Source: CAYOLL01 sp964404765 [NCBI: uncultured Gemmatimonadota bacterium]
GTDB lineage: Bacteria > 4572-55
Length of the DNA: 16,614 nucleotides
Assembly (NCBI GenBank): GCA_964404765.1
Contig: CAYOLL010000137.1
Coordinates: forward strand, 1-16,614
Reading direction: 5' to 3'
Part shown: piece after piece, positions 1-9,052 of the stretch
Numbering within the stretch: position 1 is the first letter of the stretch
How the letters are laid out: each line of letters opens with the position of its first letter
Program-made: the position numbers and the translations under genes
Notes under the pieces: model-generated
What the model saw: only the letters and a program-made list of their open reading frames with translations
Databases searched by the model: none
Told to the model about the DNA's origin: nothing

Positions 1-18
1 TCGTAATGCTATGTAAAT

Positions 19-50
19 ATTATCTTTATACGATAATGGTTGACGTCAAC
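19..50. other. Two small inverted repeats downstream of the cyclase gene
   Basis: An AT-rich inverted repeat (ATTATC at 19-24, GATAAT at 32-37) lies next to a perfect 12-bp palindrome, GTTGACGTCAAC, at 39-50. They sit just past the stop codon of the minus-strand cyclase gene. They could be a weak transcription end signal or an operator for whatever lies beyond the window edge. There is no U-tract typical of an intrinsic terminator, and the neighbouring gene is not visible, so the role is open. Confidence 0.3.
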
Positions 51-55
51 TTAAG

Positions 56-1174
56 CTAATATCCCACAGCGTCATCTTCCACATAATACATCATCATTTC
101 ACCCTTCCCTTTGACCTCGATTAACGGACGCTTGCTGCAGGCAAAGTGTTTGCGAACTAGCTTGTAGGTGGATTCCGAGATATTGACCCGCATGGGGTCG
201 GCATGGGTTTGCAAGCGACTGGCCGTATTGATGGTATCACCAAAAACATTGTAAGAGTACCTCCGTGTGCCCACCACACCCCCCACAACCGGGCCGGAAT
301 GCACACCAATACGAACGCGCCATTGGGCTTTCCCGCCGGACTCCTTTCCAACATCGGCGTTGCGTTGATGGATAAACCGAATTATTCCCAGTGACGCATG
401 GATCATTTGCACGGCATGATCCGGGTTTGGATCGGGCATTCCGCACACGGCCAAGTAGGCGTCACCAACAGTCTCGATGCGTTCGCAGCCGTACCGAACC
501 ATGACTTCGTCAAACCCCGTATATAAATCGTTGAGCTCGCCGATCAGCGTTTCCGGACTAAGCTGCTGGGAAATGATGGTGAAGCCGACCAAATCGGAAA
601 AGCAAACCGATACGTTTTCGAACCGTTCCGGGGTGGCTTTGCCAAACTGTTTAAGGTCCTCCACAATTTTAGCGGGCAGGATATTGAGCAGCAGTTTTTC
701 CGATTTTTCCTGTTCCAGTTTCAGGGCCGAGTTGAGATAGAGCAGCTCTTGGTTCTGCGCGGCCAGCTTTTTTTGCTGCTGACGCAGGGTCAACTGGATC
801 ATGACGCGAGCTTTGATTTCCGCTTGATGAATGGGTTTGGTTACATAATCCACTCCCCCGGCCTCAAAGCCTTTGATTTTACTTTCCGTATCAGACAGCG
901 CGGTCATAAAGATAACTGGAATTTCATTAACTTCGGGATCGGCTTTCAATTGGCGGCAGAAATCAAAGCCATCCATGCCGGGCATCATCACATCCAGCAG
1001 AATAATGTCCGGTTGCTGGCGTTTAAGCAGCTTGAGCGCCCTTTCCGCGCTTTGGGCAGTCATTATCTCAAAGCCGTATATGGCCAAATAATCATGCAGC
1101 ACTTTGAGATTGGTGCTGTTGTCGTCAACGATCAAGATGCATTCTTTATTTGTCTGATGGTTTGTCTGCGTCAT
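56..1174 (-). CDS. Response regulator with class III nucleotide cyclase output (REC-coiled coil-cyclase)
   Basis: A 372-residue cytoplasmic protein with no signal peptide or membrane segment. Residues 12-128 form a receiver domain with acidic pair D17/D18, phospho-acceptor D61 (LLDVMMPGMDGF), T91 and K113 (TKP). Residues 130-182 are a coiled-coil linker ending in LLLNILPAKIVEDLK, the cyclase-transducer type segment found before many class III catalytic domains. The catalytic domain (about 186-368) keeps metal-binding D194 (FSDLVGFT) and D238 (TVGDAY) and transition-state N316 and R320 (NTASR), so it should be active. The purine-selecting positions are E234 (RIETVGD) and N309 (YNVFGD). Adenylate cyclases normally have Lys and Asp there; guanylate cyclases have Glu and Cys. 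I infer that GTP is a plausible substrate, but this is not certain. The ATG directly abuts the TAG of the upstream kinase, with GGGGGAG (1178-1184) only 3 nt away, implying translational coupling. The adjacent kinase is the obvious phosphodonor. Confidence 0.93.
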   Translation of the reverse strand: MTQTNHQTNKECILIVDDNSTNLKVLHDYLAIYGFEIMTAQSAERALKLLKRQQPDIILLDVMMPGMDGFDFCRQLKADPEVNEIPVIFMTALSDTESKIKGFEAGGVDYVTKPIHQAEIKARVMIQLTLRQQQKKLAAQNQELLYLNSALKLEQEKSEKLLLNILPAKIVEDLKQFGKATPERFENVSVCFSDLVGFTIISQQLSPETLIGELNDLYTGFDEVMVRYGCERIETVGDAYLAVCGMPDPNPDHAVQMIHASLGIIRFIHQRNADVGKESGGKAQWRVRIGVHSGPVVGGVVGTRRYSYNVFGDTINTASRLQTHADPMRVNISESTYKLVRKHFACSKRPLIEVKGKGEMMMYYVEDDAVGY

Positions 1175-4100
1175 CTACTCCCCCAAACGCTTTTCAAGAA
1201 GCTCACATAGGGCTTCGATTTCAAAATCTTCGGCCATCCGGCGCGTCTTTTGAATAAAGGTCGCATATTGCGGATATTCGTTTTCTGTTTTTGTAAACCA
1301 ACTTTCCATTTTGTCCAAATCTCCCATAAAAGCGACATCGTACAGCCCGCGCAGCAAAATATCATCCGGCCAGACCAAAGGTTCTCCCGCAGATTCTGCG
1401 CCGGGCGTTTTTTCCAGAGGTTGCCGCCATTCCAATTTCAATTGGATTTGCAGGCAATCTAAAAGAATTTCCCGGCGAAATGGTTTGGCAATAAAGTCAT
1501 CCCCGCCGGCGTCCAGGGTTTTTTGCTTAACGGCATCAAAAGCGCTGGCGGAAATACAGATCACTTTGGGTTGGACCAGATCGGGACGGCTGCGCAAATG
1601 CCGGAGGAATTCGAAACCATCCATCCTGGGCATGATTAAATCCAGCAAAATCAAATCCGGCTTGAATTCATCCACCAATTGCCGGGCTTGCAGGCCATCT
1701 TCAGCTTCGGCCAGCACAAAATCCAGCGGGGCCAACATTTCATGCAGAATATGTCGGTTATCCGGCTTGTCGTCCACCAGCAAAATGCGCCGTCGAACAC
1801 CCAGATAACCTTTTATTGGCTGCGTCGGCGCGGGGGATTTGGACGAAATTTTAGTATGATGCACAATCGGCAGCAGCAGTTCAAATCGGAATACGCTGCC
1901 TATGCCTGGTGTACTTTCGACGACGAGATCACCGCCCATCATCAGGCTCAAACGACGGGCAATGGACAAGCCCAGACCGGTACCGTCGGCAATACGGGCT
2001 TTATCGCGGATTTGATAAAAAGGGTTAAAGATTTTTTCCAAATGTTCGGCCGAAATGCCCGGGCCGGTATCCGCAATTTCGAACCGAAATTTGCTATCCT
2101 GATGCGTTACAAGAAAATTAACGCTGCCCGATATCGTATATTTGACCGCATTACCCAAAAGATTGAGCAAAATCTGACGCAGCCGCTTTTCATCGCACAT
2201 GACCGTAGATGGTAAATTGGGGCTAAAACGATGGCTAAAAATCAAGCCTTTTTGGGTGGCGCGAATTTGCACCATTTCCACCACATCGCGCAACATATCC
2301 GGCAAATCAATCATGGAAACAGATAGCTCCAGCTTACCGGCCTCCACCTTGGAAAGGTCCAGAATATCGTTGATTAAGGTTAGCAGATGCTCGCCGCTGC
2401 GTTGGATGGTGCGGATGGCGTCTAACTGGCGCGTGTTGAGCTTTTCGTCCTGCTGCAGGATTTGGGTATAGCCCAAAATGCCGTTAAGCGGCGTGCGTAA
2501 TTCGTGGCTCATATTGGCTAAAAAATCACTTTTTGCGCGATTGGCTGCTTCGGCGGCATCACGCGCCTGCTGCAGCTCTTCCGCTCGCTTTTCGCGCTCC
2601 GACAGTTCTTTTTGTAAGCGTTCGTACAATTGGGCATTATCCAAAACCAATGCGGCCAATTGAGAAAAATTTTTGGCTTCATAAAGCTGCTCAGGCTGGA
2701 AAGACGGCTGCTCTAAGGTCCGCCACAGGGTCAGCACACCTTTACAGGTTTGCTCGATCATGATTGGCAGAGACAACACGCTTCTTATGCCAAGCGCCGC
2801 ATAGCGGGGAATGGCGTTTTCCCAGGTTTGATAATTATCAATCAAAATCGGCTCTCGTGTTAAAAAGGCGTGACCGGAAAGACCTTCTCCCGGGCGAATA
2901 CGTCCCCCTTTCACCCCGGCGGATTTGGCGGTGGTGACATTAATATTCAACCAGTCTCCACCGTTGCTGTCTGGCAGGACGAATAAACCGTAATCGGTCT
3001 GTAACAGGGTCGCCGCATTATCCAAAATGGTTTGCAGCACATCGTTTAAGTCACGCCGATTCAGCAAGTCAAGAGCGATTTGGTGCAGCGCCGCCAAATA
3101 TTCGGTTTGGTGCTCTAACGCTTGGGCGATCTTTTTGCGCTCGGTGATGTCTTCGGAAATCCCAAGTAAATACAGGGGTTGGCCCAATTCGTCCAAAATA
3201 GGAATTTTTTTGGTTTGCAAAAAACGCTGCCCGTGATATTTGGTCTGAATCGGTTCTTCGGCAATATGCGCTGTCTGGCCGCCCTGCAAGACTTTGCGAT
3301 CATTCGTCGTAAAAAAATCGGCCTGATCGGGCGGGAAGAAATCATGGTCGTTTTTGCCGATCATTTCCGTCCGGGATAAACCCAGCAATTCTTCGCCGGC
3401 CTTGTTAAAACGGATAAAGCACAGTTGCTGCGCGTCTTTGACAAAAATCATATCCGGTATATTTTCGATAATGGAATCGAGAAAAGCCTCGCTGCGACCA
3501 AGCGCGAGTTCCGACCGTTTCCGCTCCGTGATATCCAGCGATGAAAAGCACACACCGTCTACTTCACCGGAGCTTTTATAAACCGGCACATAGTTGAGTT
3601 CAAACCATAGCGTCCCCCGGTCTTGCGTTATAGCCTGGCGTTCACGAATAGAAACTTCACCGGTCATGGCCCTGGCAAAATGGTGCAGAAAAATTTCGTC
3701 GTCATCCGGGCGCAAATATTTACGAAAGGGGCGGCCTTCGGTTAGCGGCATGCCGAATATTGCCAGGGATTCCAGATCCGCCAGACGGTTAAAGGCACGA
3801 ATCCGCGCATGCCTGTCCAGCAGCACGAAAGCTTGCAGACTGTTGTTGAGAATGGCTTGCATATTAGCCTGCGAATGGGCCAGCGCTTCTTCTGCGGCCT
3901 TGCGCTCGCTGATATCTTCGCAAGTGGTGGTCGTCCCGACAAATTCGCCATCCGTGTTGTAGATTGGCGTGGACATGAGCTGCACCGGAAAAGCGCCGCC
4001 GTCTTTGCGGGTGTTAATGGTTTCACGTCTGAATTGCTGCGACTTGCGGATCGTGTCGGAATCGGGCCGGAATTCGTATCCCAATGGCGAAAACACGCGC

Positions 4101-7100
4101 ACATTTTGACCCATCAACTCCTCGACGGTATAACCGTGCATGGCCGCGTCAGCCGGATTGCAATAGGTAATTTTACCATCAGGAGCGCTGATTGTCAGGC
4201 CCAGATTCAACGCCTCGATAGCTTGTTGCAGCAAGTATCGCGACTCCTCAGCTTTTTTGCGGTCGGTAATGTCCTGGGTTGCGCCGTGAAGTTGCCCGGA
4301 CGTTCGAAAACGACTCCAGACCTGAAAGTTGCGCAGGGTCCCATCCGCTACGTAGGCGCGGTATTCAAATGTATCAAAATAGTCGGGATTGTCACGGTTT
4401 TGTTGGGCATTTTTTAACCGTTCGCGCAGCGGGGCAATGTCCGCCGGGAAAAAATATTTCTCGGCGAAGTCAAACAACGGAAACTCTTCTTCCTGTGCCG
4501 GTAGTCCTAACATTTTCTGGTGCTCAGCGCTAAGGCGAATCTGCTGCGTCTCCATATCAAACTGCCAACTGCCGATTTTGGCATAAGTCTGGGTCAGCGA
4601 CAACTCTTCCCTGCTCTCGCGCTGCGCCTCTTCCACCACTTTTAAGCGGGTAATATCGCGGGCGCTGATGACCACCCCGGCAATTTGCTGATTGGTGTCA
4701 TAATAGGGTGAATAGTTGACATTCATGTAGGTGGGCGGCCGGTTGACAAAGTTGAACCAGGCCTCGTAGCTCTGCGCTTCGCCCTGCAAGCAACGCTCCA
4801 GACACGGCTTCATGTACCGGGTAAACATTTCGTCACCCCACACATCGTGCATCAATTGACCGTTGATTTCCTCAACCGGCTTGAGCATCGACTTGACATA
4901 AGCGTCATTGATAATTTCATACTTGCCTTCCGGCGTAACCAGCGACAAAAAGTCGGGGATAGCGGCCACCATTCGTTCATATTTACGCAGTCGGTCTTCG
5001 GATTTTTTGCGCGCGGTAATATCGACAATAACACCGACCAATCCGGCAATTTTCCGGTGATTATCGTAATAAACGGCTTTATGAAAAATAACTTCGTGTG
5101 TCTGTCCATCGGCGAATGTCGCCGGCGCTTCATAGACCTGAATGCCCGGTTGATTGAACAGAGCCTCATCCATTTCGAAATATTTGTCGGCCAAAGGCTT
5201 TGGCGCCAGATCATATACATTTTTGCCCACAATATCGGCCCGGGCGCGGCCCAGCATGACCTCAAAAGCATGGTTACAGCCCTGATAGCGTCCCTGCCGG
5301 TCTTTGAAAAAGATGGGCGTCGGGAAAGTATCCAGCAAGGTTTCCAAAAAGCCGATGTTTTCCTGCAAACGGGCTTCCAGTTTTTTCCGCTCCGTAATAT
5401 CGGTTGAAATAATGCCCAAACCATCCCCAACCTTAAAAGCTTTAATATGGAAATGGACCTCCGTACAAAGCGAATCAAATGAAACGGCTTCCGTAATAAA
5501 AGGTTCTCCGGTGCGAATAACCTCCTGATAATGTGCCAGACGACCGGACTTTTCCGGCTGCGGATCCAACTCCTGCATCGTCCGGCCAATTACCTGTTCG
5601 CGGGTGAGTCGCTCGAGTTTTAAAGCCTCGTCGTTGATGTCAATCACGCGGAGATCGGCATCAAAAAGCGTAAACCCGTCAGTGGCCGAATCCATAAAAG
5701 ACCTGAGTTTTTCTTCACTGCGGCGCAGCTCCGCATTTGCTTGTTTTTGTATGGTGATATCCCGTACCGTGGCTTGCAGGATTGTTCGGCCTTTCCACTC
5801 GAACGGCGTTAAAAGCACCGTCGCCGGAAATTCTTCACCATTTATGCGCTTATGCGTCCATTCAAAAAAATTAAACCGGGCCTGAATGGCCTGATCAATC
5901 ATCGCCCTGGCCTTTTCGCCGGACGCCCTGCCGTCGGGTTGATAATCCGGCGACAGATTCCACGGGCCGGCGCTGGTGAATGCAGCCTCGTCTTTGACCT
6001 GAAACATGGCGATAGTGGCCGGGTTGCCGGACGTAAAACGCCAGTCCGGCGGTTCCAGGGTCATGATGGCGTCACGCGAGGATTCATAGAGGATTCTAAA
6101 TTTCTCTTCACTTTCGCGGAGCGCTTCTTCGGCCTGTTTGCGTTCGGTAATATCTTCAATTTGCGAGATAAAATATAAAGGCGCGCCAACGCGGTCTTTG
6201 ACCAGCGCCACAGTCAAAAGAACCTGGACAATTCGACCTTCTTTATGGATGTATCTTTTTTCCAGCGAGTAGGTTTCAATTTCCCCGCTCAACATTTGCC
6301 GCACATAGCGCAAATCAATCGCCAGATCATCCGGATGGGTAATTTCCTGAAATGTCCGGGTCATCAGTTCATCTTGAGAATAGCCGACAATCGAAGAAAC
6401 GCGGGAGTTAACTTGCAGCCACGTACCGTCCGGCGAAACCAGAGCCATACCAATCGGCGAGCTCTGGAATGCGCCCTTGAAACGCTGCTCGCTCTCGCGC
6501 AGCGCCTCTTCCGCCAGCTTGCGATCCGTCACATCACGAAAAATGCCGAGCGTCCCACTATACCGGCCATGTTCATCCATTTTAGGCGTAGCCGTTACCA
6601 ACAAATAAAGGGTTTTTCCATCAGGCCGGATGATAAGTAAATCATACGAGCCGGTCTCGCCCTTTTGCCGCAACGCTGTCTGCTGTTGCACCCGAATAAA
6701 TTCTTCGGGCGGTATAAACTCCCGCAGATTGCGGCCCACTAATTGGCCGGACGACACGCCAAAAAAGCGTTCCGCCGCCGGATTGGCAAAAGTGAACTGC
6801 TCATTGATATCCACCTCGCTAATGCCCTCGGCCTGATTTTCCACCATCAGACGATAGCGGGCTTCGCTCTCTTGCAACGCCCTTTCCGTCTGCTTTTTCT
6901 CCGTGACATCTTCTTTTACCGCGACATAGTTTATGATATGGCCGTCAGCGTTAAAAATGGGTGAGATGCGCGTCTCTTCCCAAAAAAAATCGCCGTTTTT
7001 TTTCTTGTTCAAAAGCTCGCCCTGCCATACCAGGCCGGTGGTAATCGTCTGCCAAAGTTTGGCGAATGTTTCCGCTGGGGCTTGACCCGATTTGAGTACA

Positions 7101-7714
7101 CGCGCATTTTGACCCAGTATTTCGGCCTGAGTATAGCCGGTAATTTGAATAAATTTGGGATTGACATACTCAATACATCCATTCGGATCGGTCATGACCA
7201 CGGAAACAGGGCTTTGCTCCACCGCCTGAGATAGTTGGCGCAGTCTCAGTTCGATGCGGCGGCGCTCTTCAATTTCGGCAGTAAGGTCGGCGTTGTGTTG
7301 TCGCAGTTCCTGCTGCAATTGTGACAATTGGAGGTGATTTTTGACCCGCATGACGACTTCGTTGGCATTAAAAGGACGGGCAATATAGTCTACGGCGCCG
7401 ACTTCAAAGCCTTGGGCAATTTGATCGGCATCATTCAACGCACTGATGAAAATGACCGGAATATGGGCCAGCTTCGGATCGGCCTTGAGCTCAACACAGA
7501 CCTCAAAACCATTCATTTGCGGCATCATGATGTCCAAAAGAATTACATCCGGCGGATCGGTCTGCGCTGCTTCCAGCGCCTGGATACCATTGTTAGCGGC
7601 CTGTATGGTATATCCGGTCGCACGCAGCATTTTAGTCAGCAGCAGGATATTTGCGGGGATGTCGTCCACCACCAGAACATGACCGCTTCGACGCTGTTGC
7701 ACTGTTTCTTGCAT
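1175..7714 (-). CDS. Giant hybrid histidine kinase: REC, 11 PAS, GAF, HisKA, HATPase, REC
   Basis: A 2179-residue cytoplasmic sensor kinase without membrane segments. Order: receiver 1 (12-128; D17/D18, D61, S91, but R113 where the invariant Lys normally is); coiled coil 130-165; 11 PAS domains ending at about 275, 400, 526, 656, 778, 904, 1024, 1153, 1272, 1398 and 1528, nearly all closing with a D(I/V)T-x-(R/K)K type PAC motif and a short linker helix; GAF about 1540-1698; coiled coil; HisKA with phospho-histidine H1737 ([10 protein letters not shown]); HATPase with N1855 (N-box), DTGPGIS at 1882-1888 and GTGLGLS at 1911-1917; receiver 2 with D1981/D1982, D2025 and K2077. The tail (2112-2179) is helical and contains no histidine, so it is not an Hpt domain. 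The first PAS resembles NifL/Aer-type PAS domains ([15 protein letters not shown]). The ATG has GGAAGGA (7722-7728) 7 nt upstream. The likely target is the REC-cyclase encoded directly downstream. Ligands of the PAS domains cannot be read from sequence. Confidence 0.95.
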   Translation of the reverse strand: MQETVQQRRSGHVLVVDDIPANILLLTKMLRATGYTIQAANNGIQALEAAQTDPPDVILLDIMMPQMNGFEVCVELKADPKLAHIPVIFISALNDADQIAQGFEVGAVDYIARPFNANEVVMRVKNHLQLSQLQQELRQHNADLTAEIEERRRIELRLRQLSQAVEQSPVSVVMTDPNGCIEYVNPKFIQITGYTQAEILGQNARVLKSGQAPAETFAKLWQTITTGLVWQGELLNKKKNGDFFWEETRISPIFNADGHIINYVAVKEDVTEKKQTERALQESEARYRLMVENQAEGISEVDINEQFTFANPAAERFFGVSSGQLVGRNLREFIPPEEFIRVQQQTALRQKGETGSYDLLIIRPDGKTLYLLVTATPKMDEHGRYSGTLGIFRDVTDRKLAEEALRESEQRFKGAFQSSPIGMALVSPDGTWLQVNSRVSSIVGYSQDELMTRTFQEITHPDDLAIDLRYVRQMLSGEIETYSLEKRYIHKEGRIVQVLLTVALVKDRVGAPLYFISQIEDITERKQAEEALRESEEKFRILYESSRDAIMTLEPPDWRFTSGNPATIAMFQVKDEAAFTSAGPWNLSPDYQPDGRASGEKARAMIDQAIQARFNFFEWTHKRINGEEFPATVLLTPFEWKGRTILQATVRDITIQKQANAELRRSEEKLRSFMDSATDGFTLFDADLRVIDINDEALKLERLTREQVIGRTMQELDPQPEKSGRLAHYQEVIRTGEPFITEAVSFDSLCTEVHFHIKAFKVGDGLGIISTDITERKKLEARLQENIGFLETLLDTFPTPIFFKDRQGRYQGCNHAFEVMLGRARADIVGKNVYDLAPKPLADKYFEMDEALFNQPGIQVYEAPATFADGQTHEVIFHKAVYYDNHRKIAGLVGVIVDITARKKSEDRLRKYERMVAAIPDFLSLVTPEGKYEIINDAYVKSMLKPVEEINGQLMHDVWGDEMFTRYMKPCLERCLQGEAQSYEAWFNFVNRPPTYMNVNYSPYYDTNQQIAGVVISARDITRLKVVEEAQRESREELSLTQTYAKIGSWQFDMETQQIRLSAEHQKMLGLPAQEEEFPLFDFAEKYFFPADIAPLRERLKNAQQNRDNPDYFDTFEYRAYVADGTLRNFQVWSRFRTSGQLHGATQDITDRKKAEESRYLLQQAIEALNLGLTISAPDGKITYCNPADAAMHGYTVEELMGQNVRVFSPLGYEFRPDSDTIRKSQQFRRETINTRKDGGAFPVQLMSTPIYNTDGEFVGTTTTCEDISERKAAEEALAHSQANMQAILNNSLQAFVLLDRHARIRAFNRLADLESLAIFGMPLTEGRPFRKYLRPDDDEIFLHHFARAMTGEVSIRERQAITQDRGTLWFELNYVPVYKSSGEVDGVCFSSLDITERKRSELALGRSEAFLDSIIENIPDMIFVKDAQQLCFIRFNKAGEELLGLSRTEMIGKNDHDFFPPDQADFFTTNDRKVLQGGQTAHIAEEPIQTKYHGQRFLQTKKIPILDELGQPLYLLGISEDITERKKIAQALEHQTEYLAALHQIALDLLNRRDLNDVLQTILDNAATLLQTDYGLFVLPDSNGGDWLNINVTTAKSAGVKGGRIRPGEGLSGHAFLTREPILIDNYQTWENAIPRYAALGIRSVLSLPIMIEQTCKGVLTLWRTLEQPSFQPEQLYEAKNFSQLAALVLDNAQLYERLQKELSEREKRAEELQQARDAAEAANRAKSDFLANMSHELRTPLNGILGYTQILQQDEKLNTRQLDAIRTIQRSGEHLLTLINDILDLSKVEAGKLELSVSMIDLPDMLRDVVEMVQIRATQKGLIFSHRFSPNLPSTVMCDEKRLRQILLNLLGNAVKYTISGSVNFLVTHQDSKFRFEIADTGPGISAEHLEKIFNPFYQIRDKARIADGTGLGLSIARRLSLMMGGDLVVESTPGIGSVFRFELLLPIVHHTKISSKSPAPTQPIKGYLGVRRRILLVDDKPDNRHILHEMLAPLDFVLAEAEDGLQARQLVDEFKPDLILLDLIMPRMDGFEFLRHLRSRPDLVQPKVICISASAFDAVKQKTLDAGGDDFIAKPFRREILLDCLQIQLKLEWRQPLEKTPGAESAGEPLVWPDDILLRGLYDVAFMGDLDKMESWFTKTENEYPQYATFIQKTRRMAEDFEIEALCELLEKRLGE

Positions 7715-7792
7715 ATATGTGTCCTTCCATACACTCTGAATAATGACTTTTAAAGCGCGCTCTGCTCAAAGCACTTAACCATGATATTCTCG

Positions 7793-7929
7793 TTAAGGGT
7801 TAGAAGTTGCAATTGTACAAAGTGTCATTCCGGCAGGTTTTTAGCCGGAATCTTCTTACAGGTAAGCAAGATGCCGGATAGAAGCATTCCGGCATGACAT
7901 CGAATTGAAATGCAATTTCTAACCCTTAA
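7793..7929. repeat. 137-bp palindromic (MITE/REP-like) element
   Basis: The ends are a 19-bp inverted repeat with one mismatch: TTAAGGGTTAGAAGTTGCA at 7793-7811 against its complement at 7911-7929. Inside, TGTCAT (7823-7828) faces ATGACA (7894-7899). These enclose two GC-rich hairpins: ATTCCGGC/GCCGGAAT (7827-7834/7844-7851) and ATGCCGGA/TCCGGCAT (7871-7878/7888-7895). The GTCATTCC...GGCATGAC core resembles a class of dispersed palindromic repeats known from many bacterial genomes. No coding capacity and no convincing target-site duplication at its ends were seen. It could act as an mRNA processing or termination structure, but its position in the leader side of a minus-strand operon favours an inserted non-autonomous element. 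Confidence 0.75.
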
Positions 7930-7957
7930 TCAGTATAGTAATGCTTGAGGCCTAAAT

Positions 7958-8026
7958 TCGTGTGAACTTTTTGAGTCGGAAAGAGATGCCGTCTTTCTAA
8001 AAGATGGCATCTCTAAGTTCACACGA
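7958..8026. repeat. 69-bp nested palindrome
   Basis: The outer arms are a perfect 12-bp inverted repeat, TCGTGTGAACTT (7958-7969) and AAGTTCACACGA (8015-8026). The inner arms are AGAGATGCCGTCTTT (7982-7996) and its near-perfect complement (8000-8014), leaving a 3-base loop and one G-T pair. Transcribed, the inner part makes a strong hairpin. No U-tract follows on either strand, so an intrinsic terminator is unlikely. It is probably a second dispersed palindromic repeat, 28 bp from the first. Confidence 0.7.
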
Positions 8027-8227
8027 GCTTCAGCCGCGTAGCAGCAGAGTAACAAGATTAAAAAGAGTATGCCACGCATAGCGTAAAGCAAAGCATCGCG
8101 CCTGTCAACAAAAAACAGACCGAGAATTCCGGCTTTGCGCGCTATCCTGTTTGAATCAATGGTTCAGTTTTAATAGCAAAAAGCATTGTCAATGCATGAA
8201 AGGTCGGTTTCCGGTGCCAAAATTTAC

Positions 8228-8255
8228 TTGACATTTTGGGCATAAGCCTTATTTT
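8228..8255 (+). promoter_or_regulatory. Sigma70-type promoter of tRNA-Leu
   Basis: A perfect -35 box TTGACA (8228-8233) is followed after 16 bp by TATTTT (8250-8255), which matches 4 of 6 -10 positions. The predicted transcript would start about 15 bases before the mature tRNA. Position and orientation fit the tRNA gene. Confidence 0.65.
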
Positions 8256-8277
8256 CAAAGACACATTTTTTTGTAAT

Positions 8278-8365
8278 GCCGAAGTGGTGGAATTGGTAGA
8301 CGCGCTAGATTCAGGGTCTAGTGGGCTTTCTGCTCGTGGGGGTTCGAGTCCCCCCTTCGGCACCA
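8278..8365 (+). tRNA. tRNA-Leu (anticodon CAG, reads CUG)
   Basis: The acceptor stem GCCGAAG (8278-8284) pairs perfectly with CTTCGGC (8355-8361), followed by discriminator A and an encoded CCA. The anticodon stem CTAGA/TCTAG (8305-8309/8317-8321) encloses loop TTCAGGG with anticodon CAG at 8312-8314. The T loop GGTTCGAGTCC is present, and a long variable arm (after 8321) marks this as class II, consistent with leucine. It has its own promoter and terminator. Confidence 0.97.
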
Positions 8366-8382
8366 AGTATACATTCGATGCG

Positions 8383-8419
8383 AAATCCCCGGTTTACGTC
8401 AAAACTGGGGATTTTTTTT
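8383..8419 (+). terminator. Intrinsic terminator of tRNA-Leu
   Basis: A 13-bp stem (8383-8395 with 8402-8414), including one G-U pair, has a 6-base loop and a run of eight T residues (8412-8419), 18 bases after the tRNA CCA end. Confidence 0.9.
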
Positions 8420-8571
8420 GGCTTGCCCTCTGATTTTTGATCTTCACATGCCATTTGGCCGGATTGCGACTTAAACTTAAAGGGAACATTCCGCGCTTGA
8501 TTATCGTAAAACAGCACGGGAATTACCGCTTGGAGATACTTACATCACCCCCTCAAGACAGGAGCTTTTTT

Positions 8572-8901
8572 ATGCCAACTTATGAATATGGATGCGATGC
8601 CTGCGGTCATCAATTTGAGTTGTTTCAACCTATAACCGCAGCAGCAATTTCGACATGCGCCAAATGCGGTCAATCTACCGCCCAGCGTATTATCAGCGGC
8701 GGCGTCGGTTTATTGTTTAAAGGGTCCGGTTTTTATATCACCGACTACCGCAGCAATGATTACAAGCAAAAAGCTAAGAGCGAAAACGCCGCAAATAGCA
8801 CGGATACCGCCGCCGCGGGTCCAAAAGCCGATATAGCGACTCCAAAAGCCGACGCAACGGCTCCAAAAACCGTGAGTCCGGCCAAAGACCAACCCGCTTG
8901 A
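8572..8901 (+). CDS. FmdB-family zinc-ribbon protein
   Basis: A 109-residue small protein beginning MPTYEYGC, the hallmark of the FmdB/CxxC-CxxC-SSSS putative regulatory family. Two CxxC knuckles, C8/C11 and C29/C32, should bind one zinc. The GSGFY-TDYR motif (about 51-60) is also typical. The tail from about residue 65 is a low-complexity Ala/Lys/Pro/Thr stretch with imperfect repeats of a (T/A)PKAD(A/I) unit and is probably disordered. The family role is unsettled; a regulatory function was proposed from FmdB of methylotrophs. I place the start at the ATG at 8572 because AGGAG (8560-8564) lies 7 nt upstream and the family N-terminus begins exactly there. A longer in-frame extension to 8437 has no support and would overlap the tRNA transcript's downstream leader. 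Confidence 0.9.
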   Translation: MPTYEYGCDACGHQFELFQPITAAAISTCAKCGQSTAQRIISGGVGLLFKGSGFYITDYRSNDYKQKAKSENAANSTDTAAAGPKADIATPKADATAPKTVSPAKDQPA

Positions 8902-8925
8902 TTGCGGACAATTTTAGTATCAGCC

Positions 8926-8992
8926 GTCATTGTGAACCGGTAGCTTCCGATTCGAGATCCAACCGGGAGTAAAAGTTTGCAATGACTTTTTT
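8926..8992 (+). terminator. Stem-loop with T-run after fmdB-type gene
   Basis: GTCATTGTGAAC (8926-8937) pairs with GTTTGCAATGAC (8975-8986) through 12 bp with two G-U pairs, and six T residues follow directly (8987-8992). The 37-base loop is unusually large for an intrinsic terminator. The GTCATTG...CAATGAC ends resemble dispersed palindromic repeats, so it may be a repeat remnant that serves as a terminator. Confidence 0.4.
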
Positions 8993-9052
8993 ATTGGACA
9001 ATTCTCAATTCACAATTTTTAAACTTAAACTTTAGTGGAGGGTTAAGGCTAC

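Larger units (their letters stand above)
7715..8277. other. 563-bp gene-free region between kinase operon and tRNA-Leu
   Basis: No credible gene on either strand: the longest reading frames here run over the tRNA or antisense to it. The region contains the leader and ribosome binding site of the kinase operon (7715-7792, no clear promoter boxes), two palindromic elements (7793-7929 and 7958-8026), about 200 bases in which I see no structure (8027-8227), and the tRNA promoter. It separates divergently transcribed units. Confidence 0.7.

Noticed and set aside
749-1210. 153-residue plus-strand frame opposite the cyclase gene
   Set aside because: Shadow of the REC domain coding strand; no recognisable protein features, unlike the minus-strand frame.
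4852-5589. 245-residue second minus-strand frame inside the kinase gene
   Set aside because: Overlaps the intact kinase frame, which has continuous PAS motifs; composition of the alternative frame (Arg/Ser/Trp-rich) is non-biological.
7739-7775. Possible promoter for the kinase operon (TTGAGC, 18 bp, CATTAT on the minus strand)
   Set aside because: Each box matches only 4 of 6 positions; too weak to report as a feature.
8027-8227. Possible small RNA or gene in the gap before the tRNA promoter
   Set aside because: No open frame with a ribosome binding site, no clear stem-loop with U-tract, and no promoter boxes.
8278-8365. tRNA-Leu as an integration site for a mobile element
   Set aside because: No second copy of the tRNA 3' end and no integrase gene are visible downstream.
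8142-8366. 74-residue minus-strand reading frame (MVPKGGLEPPRAESPL...)
   Set aside because: It is the antisense of the tRNA-Leu; this peptide pattern is a well-known false gene call over leucine tRNAs.
8437-8571. Upstream extension of the FmdB-type protein
   Set aside because: No ribosome binding site at 8437, no family similarity in the extra 45 residues, and a good site before 8572.
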